From Gammaproteobacteria bacterium (lineage in GTDB: Bacteria; Pseudomonadota; Gammaproteobacteria; S012-40): DNA of 64,000 nucleotides. The notes below the pieces were generated by a model, which saw only the letters and a program-made list of their open reading frames with translations, did no database searches and had not been told where the DNA came from. Shown piece after piece: positions 38,015-47,915 of this stretch. The translations under genes were made by a program, and so were the position numbers. How positions within the stretch are numbered: the stretch's first letter is position 1; the number at the start of each line of letters is the position of its first letter. The DNA lies in assembly GCA_029881255.1 (NCBI GenBank), contig JAOUMY010000003.1:368732-432731 (forward strand), given 5' to 3'.

Positions 38015-39730
38015 TTACGCGCGGGGAACAAAATGGGCGCTGACCTGATAGAGTTCGCCCTTAACGATAGGTTTGGTGAGAAAGCCGTCGCTACCCGCTT
38101 CTTCACACTGCGTGCGATCCTCTAAGGTGGCGTTTGCCGTCAACATAACAATAGGATGTTCGTAGCCGCGCCCACGCAATTGTTTTACCGCATCGACACC
38201 ACTGAGCACTGGCATTTGCATGTCCATCAGGATCAAATCGAAATTCGATTTTGACGCTATCTCCACAGCCTCCGCGCCATTCGCTGCTATCGTGACACTC
38301 AAACCCATTTTTTCCAGGTAACGTTGTATCAGGGCCTGATTCAAATCGATATCATCCACGAGCAAGACCTTACCTTTTAATTGTGGCAATTGTGCTGCAT
38401 CCGTTTTGTTTTTATTCGCCTCGCCTTTTGAATTTTTGGACTGAAGCATGTCTATTTCCGGTATCTCACCCAGCCCGAGTGACAAGGTAAAAGTCGATCC
38501 CTTTCCCGGCGTGCTTTCCACAGTCAAATCACCGTTCAACAAATGGGCAATTCGTCGTGATAAAGACAAGCCGAGTCCGGTACCACCATATTTTCTCGTG
38601 GTGCTGGAGTCCGCCTGTTTAAAGGGTTGAAATATTCGTCCCTGTTGTTCCTGGGTGAGCCCAATGCCCGTATCGCTTACCGCAATATCAAACTGCTTTT
38701 TATCCCTGTCATATTTTGCCAACACCTTTATCCCACCTTCGTCGGTGAACTTGATGGCATTGTTAATGACGTTGATAAGGATTTGCTTCAATCGAAGCGC
38801 ATCACTGCGGATAATCGCAGGAATGGGAAATATTGCCTCGAAACCCAGGTCTAATCTTTTGCGTTGCGCCTGGCCGCCAACAATCGCATTAACTTCTTCG
38901 AGCATTTGCATCACATCAACGTTTTCTTCCGAGATATCCAGTTCGCCCGCTTCTATCTTGGAGAAATCCAGAATATCGTTGAGTAGATTTAGCAGATGTT
39001 TTCCACTATTGCGTATCACTTCCAGCGAAGACGCCATTTGCTCCACGCTATGCTCGTCGTCCAAGGCCATTTCGGCAAAGCCGATAATCGCCGTCAGCGG
39101 TGTTCGAATTTCGTGGCTGGTATTGGCAAGAAACGCACTTTTAGCGATGTTAGCCAGTTCGGCACTTTCTTTTGCCTCACGTAGCTCTTCTGCATCCAGA
39201 TGTCGCTCCATCATGATGCTGACCCAATTCGCAATCAATCTGACGAGTTCTTTGTCTTCTTCCGTAAACGGTTTTTCCAGTGGCTTTCGGTTAGAGAAAT
39301 TCACCGTACCAAACTTTTTACCGTGTACATTGATGCTGCAACCGATATATACCTTCATACCAAGAAATTCCACCGCCGGGTGGTCGCGAAATTCCGAGTT
39401 GTCGACATCGTGAAAACAAATGGTATCAGGAGAGGCGAAGGTAACATTGCAAAACGTCTTGTCCAGCGGGAGCACGACACCACGGCGTGCGGGGAGATCA
39501 CTCATGACGATGGTATTGAGAAATTCCGAGCGATTGTTTTGTGGATCCTGGCGCCCCAGTTTGCCGACCTCGGTGCCGAACAGCTTACACCCCAGACGCA
39601 ACACCTCATCAATCTGTTGATCAAACGTCAGGTCAGGGCGGGCAATAATTTCATGCACCGCACGTATTCGTCGCCCCTGTTCCGCCAAAGCCTCATAGCT
39701 TTGAGTGGCCCCTTTATTGTTGGTACCCAT
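38015..39730 (-). CDS. Cytoplasmic GAF-domain hybrid histidine kinase
   Basis: 571 residues without membrane helices. A GAF domain (about 25-175) is followed by a coiled coil, a dimerisation domain with H206 in [19 protein letters not shown], an ATPase domain ([25 protein letters not shown]), and a C-terminal receiver with D503 in LILMDMQMP and KPI lysine. No HPt domain is present, so phosphotransfer must use a partner HPt, for example those of the hybrid kinases near 48 or 57 kb. Convergent with the outer-membrane barrel gene (30 nt between stops). Confidence 0.93.
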   Translation of the reverse strand: MGTNNKGATQSYEALAEQGRRIRAVHEIIARPDLTFDQQIDEVLRLGCKLFGTEVGKLGRQDPQNNRSEFLNTIVMSDLPARRGVVLPLDKTFCNVTFASPDTICFHDVDNSEFRDHPAVEFLGMKVYIGCSINVHGKKFGTVNFSNRKPLEKPFTEEDKELVRLIANWVSIMMERHLDAEELREAKESAELANIAKSAFLANTSHEIRTPLTAIIGFAEMALDDEHSVEQMASSLEVIRNSGKHLLNLLNDILDFSKIEAGELDISEENVDVMQMLEEVNAIVGGQAQRKRLDLGFEAIFPIPAIIRSDALRLKQILINVINNAIKFTDEGGIKVLAKYDRDKKQFDIAVSDTGIGLTQEQQGRIFQPFKQADSSTTRKYGGTGLGLSLSRRIAHLLNGDLTVESTPGKGSTFTLSLGLGEIPEIDMLQSKNSKGEANKNKTDAAQLPQLKGKVLLVDDIDLNQALIQRYLEKMGLSVTIAANGAEAVEIASKSNFDLILMDMQMPVLSGVDAVKQLRGRGYEHPIVMLTANATLEDRTQCEEAGSDGFLTKPIVKGELYQVSAHFVPRA

Positions 39731-39875
39731 GATTCAACGCATTACCAGAATTATTAGACTCGTTAGAAAAGCACGCGTATAAGGCGCACAATTTTCCCCA
39801 CTATATGCTTCTGTAGCGGAAAGTCCTTCGAAACGCTTAATGATTTTTGTGTGGATTTGTGGAAAATTCCATGAA

Positions 39876-40928
39876 TTAGGCGATTCTTTTGCTGGACAGG
39901 AGGTATGTGAATGCTTCGGGATCACGACCGGTTAGTCTGGTGCCGCCGAATTCAGCATAGGGATACATCAAAAACGGTACTTGCTCATCCCGCTGATTCG
40001 GTAAATGAAAATCTCGTGCATAGTTGAATCCTACCCAGTTCATTTCCCAGTTGCCGAATAGGCGTTCACGTAATTGTTTAACGGCGGCATGGTTCACCGG
40101 TAGTCCTTCTTCTAATACCACTTTTCTCACGTCGGCCGGGTCGACGGGTACCCAGCCAAAGCGCGGCGAGAGATACTCGGCGCGACAGTGTTGCGCGGTG
40201 GAGATGTCGCCCTTACGACCCAAGGATTTGAATTGCACGGATTCATCTACCCGCACGCCATACACTTCTCGTGCGGGAACACCCGCGGCGCGTGCAAGGC
40301 CGACAAATAGTGAATTGATGTCTGCGCACTTGCCTTTGAGGTTTCCCGTTTCGAGCATCCATTTAATATTGCCCAGGCCACAGCCTTCCACTTTTGGGTC
40401 ACGAAAGGTATTGTCAACCACCCACTCATAAATCGCCCGCGCCTTCTCGTCTACATCAAGGCGATTACCGACGATATCTCTAGACGTTTCCAACACGATG
40501 CCATCTGTTGGCATACTTTTGGTCGGACGCAAATACAGGTGTTGTTCGTCGATGATTTGCAACATCTCACGTTCTTTGGATATCCGCTTGACAGCGACAT
40601 CGACGACGCAGGTAACTGTCACCTTGCGCGCCGTCTGTGTTTCGCAGTTGACGACGATTATTGGCGCGTGATAAAGCGGATCTTGATAGAGAACGGCATC
40701 GACGTTGCCTTCCCAATTTATGGACTGCACTTTCTGATAATTTCCGGCACTATGAGGAACCGGCACCCACAAACGTCCGGGGCCTTTGTGCTCGGAGAGA
40801 TTGATGTCGTAAGTTAGTTCATAGCGTCGCCAATCCGGCTGCATCGAGACGCCGGCAAATGCGGCCCATGGTTTTATAGTGAGAAACGCCGATGATGCGG
40901 CAAGTTGTAAAAGGGTTCTTCTATTCAT
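39876..40928 (-). CDS. Secreted transglutaminase-like protein
   Basis: 350 residues. The N-terminus MNRRTLLQLAASSAFL has twin arginines followed by a hydrophobic stretch, compatible with Tat or Sec export. The transglutaminase-like catalytic triad is visible: C201 in LKGKCADINSLF, H247 in AQHCRAEYL, D263 in GWVPVDPADV. Bacterial members are usually cysteine peptidases rather than cross-linking enzymes. Its start codon overlaps, on the opposite strand, the first ATG in the cytochrome peroxidase frame. Confidence 0.9.
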   Translation of the reverse strand: MNRRTLLQLAASSAFLTIKPWAAFAGVSMQPDWRRYELTYDINLSEHKGPGRLWVPVPHSAGNYQKVQSINWEGNVDAVLYQDPLYHAPIIVVNCETQTARKVTVTCVVDVAVKRISKEREMLQIIDEQHLYLRPTKSMPTDGIVLETSRDIVGNRLDVDEKARAIYEWVVDNTFRDPKVEGCGLGNIKWMLETGNLKGKCADINSLFVGLARAAGVPAREVYGVRVDESVQFKSLGRKGDISTAQHCRAEYLSPRFGWVPVDPADVRKVVLEEGLPVNHAAVKQLRERLFGNWEMNWVGFNYARDFHLPNQRDEQVPFLMYPYAEFGGTRLTGRDPEAFTYLLSSKRIA

Positions 40929-42414
40929 GACATATCCCTGTCTTTCCGAGGCAAGAAAATCTTACGCGCAAAATATCGCGAGCGCCATCGGATATTCTTT
41001 TCGTATCAATACAGGATTTCAAGACTATAAAAAGTACTTAATTTGCGCATTATGCATAACACTTGCTCCAATAGTGGCATCCGCAGAGCTCAGCAAACTA
41101 GACCGTGATGTGCGTGAAGTCATCGATCGGCACGCGCTTACTGGTAAACCCTTACTCGCAAAGAAAACAGCAACAATCAACGATCCGCTTGCACAGCTCG
41201 GTAAGCGCCTATTTTTTTCCATGTCCTTAAGTGGCCAGGAAGACACTGCATGCGTCTCCTGCCACCACCCACTGTTAGGTGGCGGTGACAATCTTTCACT
41301 CTCTATCGGGGTAAACGCCATTGATCCCGCAGTCATAGGTCCCGGCAGACGCCATTCGCCTAAGGGTTTTGATTTTGATGGAGGGCCTACCGTACCACGT
41401 AACGCGCAGACAACGTTTAATACGGTTTTTTACAACCGCTGCATGTTTTGGGATTGTCGTATCGAAAGCCTGGGTGCCACTCCGGGTATGAACGGCCAGG
41501 ACAATAGCATTATGCGTACGCCGGATACCATGTGGGGCATGCCCGCTTCACCCGCAGATAGTTTATTACAGGCGCAGGCGGGGTTTCCTGTTACGGCGGA
41601 AGACGAGATGCGCGCGCGATTCATGCGCGACGCCCACGGTAACGAGGTGCGTGAGGCGTTGGCAAAACGACTGCGTGACAAACAGGAACACTGGTTACAG
41701 GATTTTCAAATTGCCTTTAAGTCCAATAGAAATGCGTCTGAACTTATCGTATTCGAAAACATTTCCGCTGCGATTGCGGCGTACGAGGAAAGCCAGGTTT
41801 TTGTTGATACACCGTGGAAAAAATATGTCGCCGGCAATCTCCAGGCGATAGAACAAAATGCCAAACGGGGTGCCTTGTTGTTTTATCGTGATAAGGCCCA
41901 AGGCGGCGTCGGCTGCGCCCGCTGTCATCGGGGGGATTTATTCAGCGACGAGAATTTTTATGTGATGGCCGTGCCGCAAATTGGGCGAGGAACGGAAGAC
42001 GGTGCGCGCGAGGATCACGACTATGGGCGATTTCTACAAACTGGCAATGACGAGGATAGGTTCGCCTTTCGAACGCCAACGCTACTTAATATCGAAGTCA
42101 CCAGGCCATATGGACATAACGGTGCCTATGAAGACTTACGCGAAATGATACGCCATATGCTAAACCCCATACGCGCCATCGCCCGCTATCCCTTCCGCCT
42201 GACACAGTTTGACGCCAATGTGATAAACCGGCATGCACGGGAAAATACGCGCGAGGTACAAAAACATTTTGAGCAGCTAGTGAAGAAAAACCCTGGGCTC
42301 GTTGAGATGTTTGATGACAATGAAACACAAGTGGAGCAACTCCACGCATTTCTGTTATCGCTGACCGATCCCTGCGTAAAGAATCCTGTGTGTATGGCGC
42401 CCTGGCTAGAGTAG
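40927..42414 (+). CDS. Di-haem cytochrome c peroxidase / MauG family protein
   Basis: Two c-haem motifs are present, CVSCH (about 109-113) and CARCH (about 330-334), with the C-terminal FRTPTLLNIEVTRPYGHNGAYEDL typical of the CcpA/MauG family. It is periplasmic, reducing peroxide or modifying a protein substrate. At 495 residues it is longer than classical CcpA (about 325-350). The start is uncertain: the frame is open to 40879, the first ATG after the divergent gene's start is at 40927, and the apparent signal segment (KKYLICALCITLAPIVASA) begins about 34 codons later with no good start codon near it. It converges with the FG-GAP gene with 1 nt between stops. Confidence 0.88.
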   Translation: MTYPCLSEARKSYAQNIASAIGYSFRINTGFQDYKKYLICALCITLAPIVASAELSKLDRDVREVIDRHALTGKPLLAKKTATINDPLAQLGKRLFFSMSLSGQEDTACVSCHHPLLGGGDNLSLSIGVNAIDPAVIGPGRRHSPKGFDFDGGPTVPRNAQTTFNTVFYNRCMFWDCRIESLGATPGMNGQDNSIMRTPDTMWGMPASPADSLLQAQAGFPVTAEDEMRARFMRDAHGNEVREALAKRLRDKQEHWLQDFQIAFKSNRNASELIVFENISAAIAAYEESQVFVDTPWKKYVAGNLQAIEQNAKRGALLFYRDKAQGGVGCARCHRGDLFSDENFYVMAVPQIGRGTEDGAREDHDYGRFLQTGNDEDRFAFRTPTLLNIEVTRPYGHNGAYEDLREMIRHMLNPIRAIARYPFRLTQFDANVINRHARENTREVQKHFEQLVKKNPGLVEMFDDNETQVEQLHAFLLSLTDPCVKNPVCMAPWLE

Positions 42415-42415
42415 A

Positions 42416-44383
42416 TCAACGGCTGATCTGAAAACGATTACCCGTGGTAAACTCGCCGCTGAATAACGTTTGGCTTTTATCTGGCCACTGAACGCGTATC
42501 TCTTCGATCTTGTCGTGACGGCCCAATCCAAACCAGGCCATGGGTGCATCAAAACTCAGATAGCCACCGCTGGCTTTTATCTCGCGCATTTGCGATTGCT
42601 TTCCCTGCTCATAGCGAATAAAGACTTTTGCACCAATGCCAGCCCTATTTCCCTGACTATCATCAAGACTGATCGCAATACTGCGGTGCTTATCAATGTT
42701 GTTATTTCGAAAGACCTGAACCGGGCCCTCGGCGCTATTGCCAACAATATCCAGATCGCCGTCGTTATCGAAATCCACCAGCACAAAAGAGTACAAACCA
42801 AAGTCCGACTGCAATCCCGCGCTAAACTGTCTTTGTTCAAAGCGTTTGCCATCGAGATTTTTCATAAGCACATTCCAGCCATAGCCGCTTTTCCTGACCG
42901 CGCCATCCGCGTTGAACACATCTTGCCATCCGTCGTTGTCGAGGTCTGCGATACGCGTACTCCAGGTCCAGCCACCCGGGTGTTGAAACCCTTCGACAGT
43001 TTGAAATGCCTGTGTTGCCCGATCAAAGCGATACAACATATTACGATCATCCTGCGGAATAGCGCCGTAGATGTTGCGCCTGTCGTATTCCCTGTCCCGT
43101 TGTTTCAAGGCCTCGCACACGCGTATCAATCGTCTGTCACCGTGGTAGGTGTTTTGGCAGTTTGCGATTGTTGGCGTCGTGGTAATGAGATGCCACATCA
43201 CTTCAGTCAAACATACCTCCTGTTTCGCGCCAGACATGGCCTGACACTCTTTCATGGCGACATTATTTTGCTGGTCCAGTTTTTCCACATAACCACTTGC
43301 GCGAACGGCAGAGCAATTTTCCCGATAGTCGTCGTGACGTATTTTTTCGCAGCTATCTTTACCACCGCGATACTGTGTATAGACTTCAGGCTTTACCTTA
43401 TCTATGAGCGATTTCCCAACATTGCGCGCACTGGACATCGTTCCCATCATCACCAGATCCAATTCCAGATCGTTGTTGATATCTCCAGTGTCCGCACCCA
43501 TCGAGTAAAACGGTGTAAATGGAATCAGACGATTGCCTTTGACCTCGCTATAACCACGCCCATCGCCGAGCAACACTTTATCGGGGATAAAAAAGTCATT
43601 ACCAAAGTAGATATCAGTGATGCCGTCGTTATTGATATCGGAAATCAATGTCGCCATGGTCTCGCCAGAAGTAGATTCCATCAACACATCACGAAACTGC
43701 AAATTGCCATTGAAGACGATGGAGTTATTACGCCCCGCTTTCATGTGATGAAAACCACTAACCACCCCTAGCGCCACGTTGCCATTAAGTACGTCGACGA
43801 AACCGTCGCCATCAATATCGGCAAAGGCTGGGCTCAGGGTCAACAGCGCTTTTTGATTGGGCACGGCGAGTATGTGCTCAAAATCAAATTCGCCATGACG
43901 ATTTAAAACAAGAAAGTTGCCGTCGGCAAATGTGGTGTAGAAGATATCTGGCCAGTTGTCACGATTGAGGTCGACCAGGGCGATAGCGAATATTTCATGG
44001 CGATCTGCAATAGACGCGGGAAGTAATACACGCGCAAATTTTCCACCGGTATTGTGATATAGAAAAAAGCCCTGGTTACCGGCCAACAAAATATCCTGCC
44101 AACCGTCTCGATCATAATCACCACTAGTGGTGCCACGTCCAAACCAGAAGGGATCGGTATAGTCTCGAATGCCGTACATAAAACCCCGGTCCAGACCGAT
44201 GTCCTGCCCTTCGAGATAGTCGAATGGCGCGGCAGACGGCGGTGTGCGCGAAGGCAGAAACGCAGACTGGGATAAGCTGGCCGAGCCGTTCCTGGCGATT
44301 TCGACGAATGGCGCAAGTGGTGCCGCCATGACAGATGACAAACTAGAAAACAGGAGGAATACAAAAGCGGCGAGATACTTCAT
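42416..44383 (-). CDS. Secreted FG-GAP/VCBS-repeat protein with C-terminal ASPIC/UnbV domain
   Basis: 655 residues with a signal peptide (about 1-20, ending VMA). It carries multiple FG-GAP-type calcium-binding blades with D-x-(N/D)-x-D-G motifs: YDRDGWQDILLAGN, LNRDNWPDIFYT, IDGDGFVDVLNGN, INNDGITDIYFGN, LDNDGWQDVFNADG, FDNDGDLDIVGNS. The C-terminus has NRAGIGAKVFIRYEQG and EEIRVQWPDKSQT, typical of the ASPIC/UnbV domain. It is probably an extracellular or outer-surface beta-propeller. A central cysteine-containing insertion (about 330-430) interrupts the blades. No partner is identified; tdh-kbl lies upstream on the same strand, 77 nt away. Confidence 0.9.
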   Translation of the reverse strand: MKYLAAFVFLLFSSLSSVMAAPLAPFVEIARNGSASLSQSAFLPSRTPPSAAPFDYLEGQDIGLDRGFMYGIRDYTDPFWFGRGTTSGDYDRDGWQDILLAGNQGFFLYHNTGGKFARVLLPASIADRHEIFAIALVDLNRDNWPDIFYTTFADGNFLVLNRHGEFDFEHILAVPNQKALLTLSPAFADIDGDGFVDVLNGNVALGVVSGFHHMKAGRNNSIVFNGNLQFRDVLMESTSGETMATLISDINNDGITDIYFGNDFFIPDKVLLGDGRGYSEVKGNRLIPFTPFYSMGADTGDINNDLELDLVMMGTMSSARNVGKSLIDKVKPEVYTQYRGGKDSCEKIRHDDYRENCSAVRASGYVEKLDQQNNVAMKECQAMSGAKQEVCLTEVMWHLITTTPTIANCQNTYHGDRRLIRVCEALKQRDREYDRRNIYGAIPQDDRNMLYRFDRATQAFQTVEGFQHPGGWTWSTRIADLDNDGWQDVFNADGAVRKSGYGWNVLMKNLDGKRFEQRQFSAGLQSDFGLYSFVLVDFDNDGDLDIVGNSAEGPVQVFRNNNIDKHRSIAISLDDSQGNRAGIGAKVFIRYEQGKQSQMREIKASGGYLSFDAPMAWFGLGRHDKIEEIRVQWPDKSQTLFSGEFTTGNRFQISR

Positions 44384-44460
44384 ACAGCTACAGCATACTA
44401 CTCTTGGTCAGACAGCTCGGAAGTGAGTGGCTATGTTGCCAAACTAAGCTTACCGATCAA

Positions 44461-45645
44461 TTAATTATCATCAAGACCCGCTCTCACTTCGACAAAGGCT
44501 TTGACCGCTGTGTCTAGCTGTTCCCGTGTATGCGCCGCCGAAATCTGCACACGAATCCGCGCCTTGCCCTGAGGCACAACCGGATAAAAGAATCCGACCA
44601 CGTATATGCCTTTTTCCAACAACGCCGCGGCCATTGCCTGAGCAAGTTTGGCGTCATAAAGCATGATAGGCACGATAGGATGTTCGCCCGGCTTGATATC
44701 AAATCCGGCACGGGTGATTTGCTCACGGAAATACTGCGTGTTGTCACGCAAGCGCTGTTGCAGCTTCGTCGATGTCGACAATATTTCAAATGCTTTGATT
44801 CCTGCTGCTGCCAGCGCCGGTGTAAGCGTATTGGAAAACAAGTAGGGTCGCGAACGTTGACGTAGCAAATCGATAATCTCTTTGCGACTCGCCGTAAACC
44901 CACCCGAGCCGCCACCCAGGGCCTTGCCCAAAGTCGATGTGTAGATATCAACACGATCCAGCACATTGTGATATTCAGCAGAACCACGCCCGGTTTTACC
45001 TATCACTCCGGTGGCATGGGAGTCATCTACCATCAGCATCGCCTTATATTTTTCGGCCAGTGCGACGATGTCGTTTAAACGGGCAATATCACCATCCATG
45101 CTGAACACGCCATCTGTCGCGATCAACCGCGTACGATAGGATTGCGCCGCTTTCAATTTTGATTCCAGATCGTTCATATCGCTATGGGTATAGCGAAAAC
45201 GCGCCGCCTTACATAGACGTATGCCGTCGATGATAGAGGCATGGTTTAATTCGTCGCTGATTATTGCGTCCTGTTCGTCGAGTAGGGTTTCGAACAGTCC
45301 GGTATTGGCATCGAAGCAAGAGGTATAGAGTATGGCATCTTCAGTCCCGAGAAAACCGGCTATCGACTGCTCCAGCTGCTTGTGTAAATCCTGCGTACCA
45401 CAGATAAAGCGCACCGAGGCCATGCCGAAGCCATGACTGTGTAAGGCATCGCTGGCGACTTGGATGATATCGGGATGATTGGCGAGACCGAGATAATTAT
45501 TGGCGCAAAAATTCAAGACCTCACCCGAGACCTGTGTGGCGATATTGACGCCCTGGGGCGTAGTAATCACGCGCTCGCGCTTATAAAGACCGGCGGCCTC
45601 AATTTCCGTCAAGGTTGTTTGAAAACGCGAATCACGGAATGTCAT
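44461..45645 (-). CDS. kbl: 2-amino-3-ketobutyrate CoA ligase (glycine C-acetyltransferase)
   Basis: PLP-dependent alpha-oxoamine synthase converting 2-amino-3-oxobutyrate and CoA to glycine and acetyl-CoA. It has 394 residues (E. coli 398). The Schiff-base lysine lies in [15 protein letters not shown], with the PLP aspartate in [11 protein letters not shown] and [13 protein letters not shown] near the N-terminus. The start at MTFRDSRFQ (45645) is preferred over an upstream in-frame codon because it gives an ATGA overlap with the tdh stop. It acts directly after Tdh. Confidence 0.97.
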   Translation of the reverse strand: MTFRDSRFQTTLTEIEAAGLYKRERVITTPQGVNIATQVSGEVLNFCANNYLGLANHPDIIQVASDALHSHGFGMASVRFICGTQDLHKQLEQSIAGFLGTEDAILYTSCFDANTGLFETLLDEQDAIISDELNHASIIDGIRLCKAARFRYTHSDMNDLESKLKAAQSYRTRLIATDGVFSMDGDIARLNDIVALAEKYKAMLMVDDSHATGVIGKTGRGSAEYHNVLDRVDIYTSTLGKALGGGSGGFTASRKEIIDLLRQRSRPYLFSNTLTPALAAAGIKAFEILSTSTKLQQRLRDNTQYFREQITRAGFDIKPGEHPIVPIMLYDAKLAQAMAAALLEKGIYVVGFFYPVVPQGKARIRVQISAAHTREQLDTAVKAFVEVRAGLDDN

Positions 45646-46673
45646 ATGCTCGTCCAATCCAGTATGACCTTGCCACACTCGCCGCTACGCATTACCTGAA
45701 ATCCATCATCGAATTCATGCATGCCAAAGCGATGGGTGATCACGGGAGTGATATCGAGACCACTGCGTATCAACTGGGTCATCTTGTACCAGGTTTCAAA
45801 CATCTCACGACCATATACGCCCTTCAATACCAAACCTTTGAAGATCACCTGGTCCCAGTTAATTTCCGTTTCCGGCGGCAAAAAACCTAATAGCGCGATA
45901 TGACCGCCGTTATACATATTGGCGATCATGTCGTTAAACGCCAGCGGATTGCCGGACATCTCCATGCCGACATCAAAACCATTAGACATGCCGAGGTTGG
46001 TCATTTCGGTTTTGATAGAAGACTTGCTGACATTAACTGTATTGATATGGGCAAGGCGGTGGGCAAGCATCAGACGAAAATCATTCACGTCTGACAGCAA
46101 AACGTGACGAGCGCCTACGAAACGCGCGACTGCCGCCGCCATAATACCTATCGGCCCCGCGCCGGTGATCAATACGTCCTCACCGATAACATCAAACGAT
46201 AAAGCGGTATGTACGGCGTTTCCAAAGGGATCGAGTATAGCAGCGATATCGTCGGATATATCATCGTGTACCGGCCATAGATTGCGTGCGGGCATCACCA
46301 GGTACTCTGCAAAGGCGCCATCTCTGCCGCCGCCTATGCCCACGGTGTGGTCACACAGATGGCGTTTGCCCGCACGGCAATTCCGGCAAATTCCACAGGT
46401 AATATGACCCTCGCCTGTGACGCGATCGCCAATCGCATAACCGTGTACGCCTTCGCCGAGTTCGACGATATCACCGACAAATTCATGCCCGATTACACGT
46501 GGTGTTTTTATATTCCTTTGCGCCCAGCTATCCCAGTTATAGATATGCAAATCCGTCCCACAGATTCCGGTTTTACGAATGCGTATCAATACTTCATTGG
46601 TACCAGGTTTAGGTTCTGGGACATCTTCCAACCACAAGCCCTGCTCCGCCCGCGATTTGACTAAGGCCTTCAT
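45642..46673 (-). CDS. tdh: L-threonine 3-dehydrogenase
   Basis: Zinc-dependent medium-chain dehydrogenase oxidising L-threonine to 2-amino-3-oxobutyrate with NAD. It has 343 residues (E. coli 341). The catalytic zinc ligands are in [13 protein letters not shown] and VIGHEFVG, the structural zinc cysteines in [15 protein letters not shown], and the NAD fold in [20 protein letters not shown]. Overlaps kbl by 4 nt; together they degrade threonine to glycine and acetyl-CoA. Confidence 0.97.
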   Translation of the reverse strand: MKALVKSRAEQGLWLEDVPEPKPGTNEVLIRIRKTGICGTDLHIYNWDSWAQRNIKTPRVIGHEFVGDIVELGEGVHGYAIGDRVTGEGHITCGICRNCRAGKRHLCDHTVGIGGGRDGAFAEYLVMPARNLWPVHDDISDDIAAILDPFGNAVHTALSFDVIGEDVLITGAGPIGIMAAAVARFVGARHVLLSDVNDFRLMLAHRLAHINTVNVSKSSIKTEMTNLGMSNGFDVGMEMSGNPLAFNDMIANMYNGGHIALLGFLPPETEINWDQVIFKGLVLKGVYGREMFETWYKMTQLIRSGLDITPVITHRFGMHEFDDGFQVMRSGECGKVILDWTSI

Positions 46674-46771
46674 ACGACACTTCCATATGGCTGCAATACA
46701 CTTTGCTTACTGTACGACAATACATAAACTCTGTTAAGTCACTTCTTTTACGATAATTTCTGGATAAACAT

Positions 46772-47278
46772 TCATTGAAGCAGATTCAAGCGTTCCTGCA
46801 TCGGTGTTTCATCGTTCCACGTCTCAGAGTCTATCAGCCATTCTCCATCATCCTGTCGCAGAAAGATGACTAGCCAGACGCCACTCTCGGTATAGGCCTC
46901 CTCTTTGCTATCCCTCTCCATCATGGTTTCACGATAATTGGATCTGAAATACGCAATATCGCCTGAGATGCGTATCCTAGGCTCGCTATACTGCAATTCA
47001 TAACGGTATCTCTCATGATGGGCACGTGCCCTTGTATAGATATCGGCCGCGCTGATGACCGCCGACTCGTGCGGTGCAATCTGTATTGCTTCGGCACGAT
47101 AGAGCTTTGCCAGTTGATCGACATTGCTTTGATTGACCATGTCGCGGTAGTGCGCAATCACCTGGTTGATCTTTGCCTCATCCGCTTTTGACGATGATGG
47201 ACGATACATGCCTGTGTGCTGACAGGCACTCAACAGCGACACCAATACAATAAACATCAAAAAAGTCAATTTTCCCAT
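46772..47278 (-). CDS. Small lipoprotein with a SnoaL/NTF2-like domain
   Basis: 168 residues. The signal peptide ends in a lipobox (VSLLSAC), so Lgt should acylate Cys19. The rest has an NTF2/SnoaL-like layout: a helix with VIAHYRDMVNQSNVDQLAKLYRAEAIQIAP, a pattern seen in DUF4440/SnoaL proteins, then strands ending WLVIFLRQDDGEWLIDSETWN. No catalytic residues can be assigned. Monocistronic, divergent from the (MGG)n peptide across about 430 nt. Confidence 0.8.
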   Translation of the reverse strand: MGKLTFLMFIVLVSLLSACQHTGMYRPSSSKADEAKINQVIAHYRDMVNQSNVDQLAKLYRAEAIQIAPHESAVISAADIYTRARAHHERYRYELQYSEPRIRISGDIAYFRSNYRETMMERDSKEEAYTESGVWLVIFLRQDDGEWLIDSETWNDETPMQERLNLLQ

Positions 47279-47711
47279 TTTTTACTCCCTTATAGTTTTC
47301 GAGCTTACATAACTAAATTGCTCCGCCTTTCCCCGTCGACAAAACGCTGATCGTTTAAGCATGTCAACGCTACGTGAAACTGGTATGAGATTGCTAACAC
47401 GTTTTTCAACGCACTTTGAGTCGCGAGCTTCGTTTGAGCAGTTCATCGCTTATCTCATTTTTTAACCACGTATTGCAAAGGGACGGAGATTTTTCTCCAT
47501 AAAATTAGGGTGCGCACATTTGTGATACACAAAGACATATTAGCAATACATTTCCAAAACATTACCGTTCAGATAACTAAGCAAAATAGTATATTAATAT
47601 TCTCTAATATTTATCAGCTATGGTTAAGTTCGCGGTGTTTAAATAAAACCATAGAGAGAGTTTTTCAAACAGCAACACAAAACATCAACGTGATGTGAGG
47701 AGGATAAAGAT
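47279..47711. other. Long intergenic region before the (MGG)n peptide
   Basis: 433 nt without a convincing gene, AT-rich between 47560 and 47640. A short GGAGA-TTTT-TCTCC hairpin lies at 47485-47498. Any open frame here lacks a ribosome-binding site. It probably carries divergent promoters for the lipoprotein and the microprotein and perhaps a long leader, but no hexamer pair stands out. Confidence 0.5.
47698..47703 (+). promoter_or_regulatory. Perfect AGGAGG ribosome-binding site for the (MGG)n peptide
   Basis: AGGAGG with an 8-nt spacer to ATG 47712. An in-frame stop (TGA 47691-47693) just upstream shows the repeat frame does not continue from a larger upstream gene. Confidence 0.8.
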
Positions 47712-47792
47712 ATGGGTGGCATGGGCGGAATGGGTGGTATGGGCGGAATGGGTGGTATGGGCGGTATGGGCGGTATGGGCGGCGGTATGTAA
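47712..47792 (+). CDS. 26-residue (Met-Gly-Gly)n microprotein
   Basis: Starts at ATG 47712 and ends at TAA 47790-47792. The product is eight consecutive Met-Gly-Gly units followed by Gly-Met, nothing else. The 9-nt units vary at third positions (GGT, GGC, GGA), so the repeat is not perfectly identical at DNA level, which is compatible with selection on the peptide. It has a strong ribosome-binding site and is followed after 43 nt by a 14-bp hairpin. The composition matches the flexible (GGM)n C-terminal tail of GroEL/Cpn60. It may be a translated microprotein, a detached groEL tail duplication, or an untranslated minisatellite. No family is recognised. Confidence 0.6.
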   Translation: MGGMGGMGGMGGMGGMGGMGGMGGGM

Positions 47793-47835
47793 TCACAGCG
47801 TTAACCACTCCACTGAACTCATCAAGACCTTAAAC

Positions 47836-47868
47836 CAACAACCCCCTGAGACTATCAGGGGGTTGTTG
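47836..47868 (+). terminator. Strong 14-bp hairpin between converging genes
   Basis: Perfect 14-bp stem (47836-47849 with 47855-47868) and 5-nt loop, located between the (MGG)n peptide and the 3' end of the large hybrid kinase on the other strand. Neither side has a long U-tract, so efficiency is uncertain; it may act on both strands. Confidence 0.65.
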
Positions 47869-47915
47869 TATCAATATCACAAACTGTACAAACAATTACC
47901 CACATTCAAATCATC

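Noticed and set aside
38655-39413. Plus-strand 252-codon Ser-rich frame
   Set aside because: Antisense shadow of the GAF hybrid kinase.
42470-43771. Plus-strand open frame of 433 codons
   Set aside because: Lies wholly antisense to the FG-GAP/ASPIC gene, whose blade motifs and signal peptide are unmistakable. The antisense product shows no domain logic and no ribosome-binding site.
47712-47789. CRISPR-like or integron-like repeat array
   Set aside because: Units are 9 nt, contiguous, without spacers and in frame with a start and stop codon.
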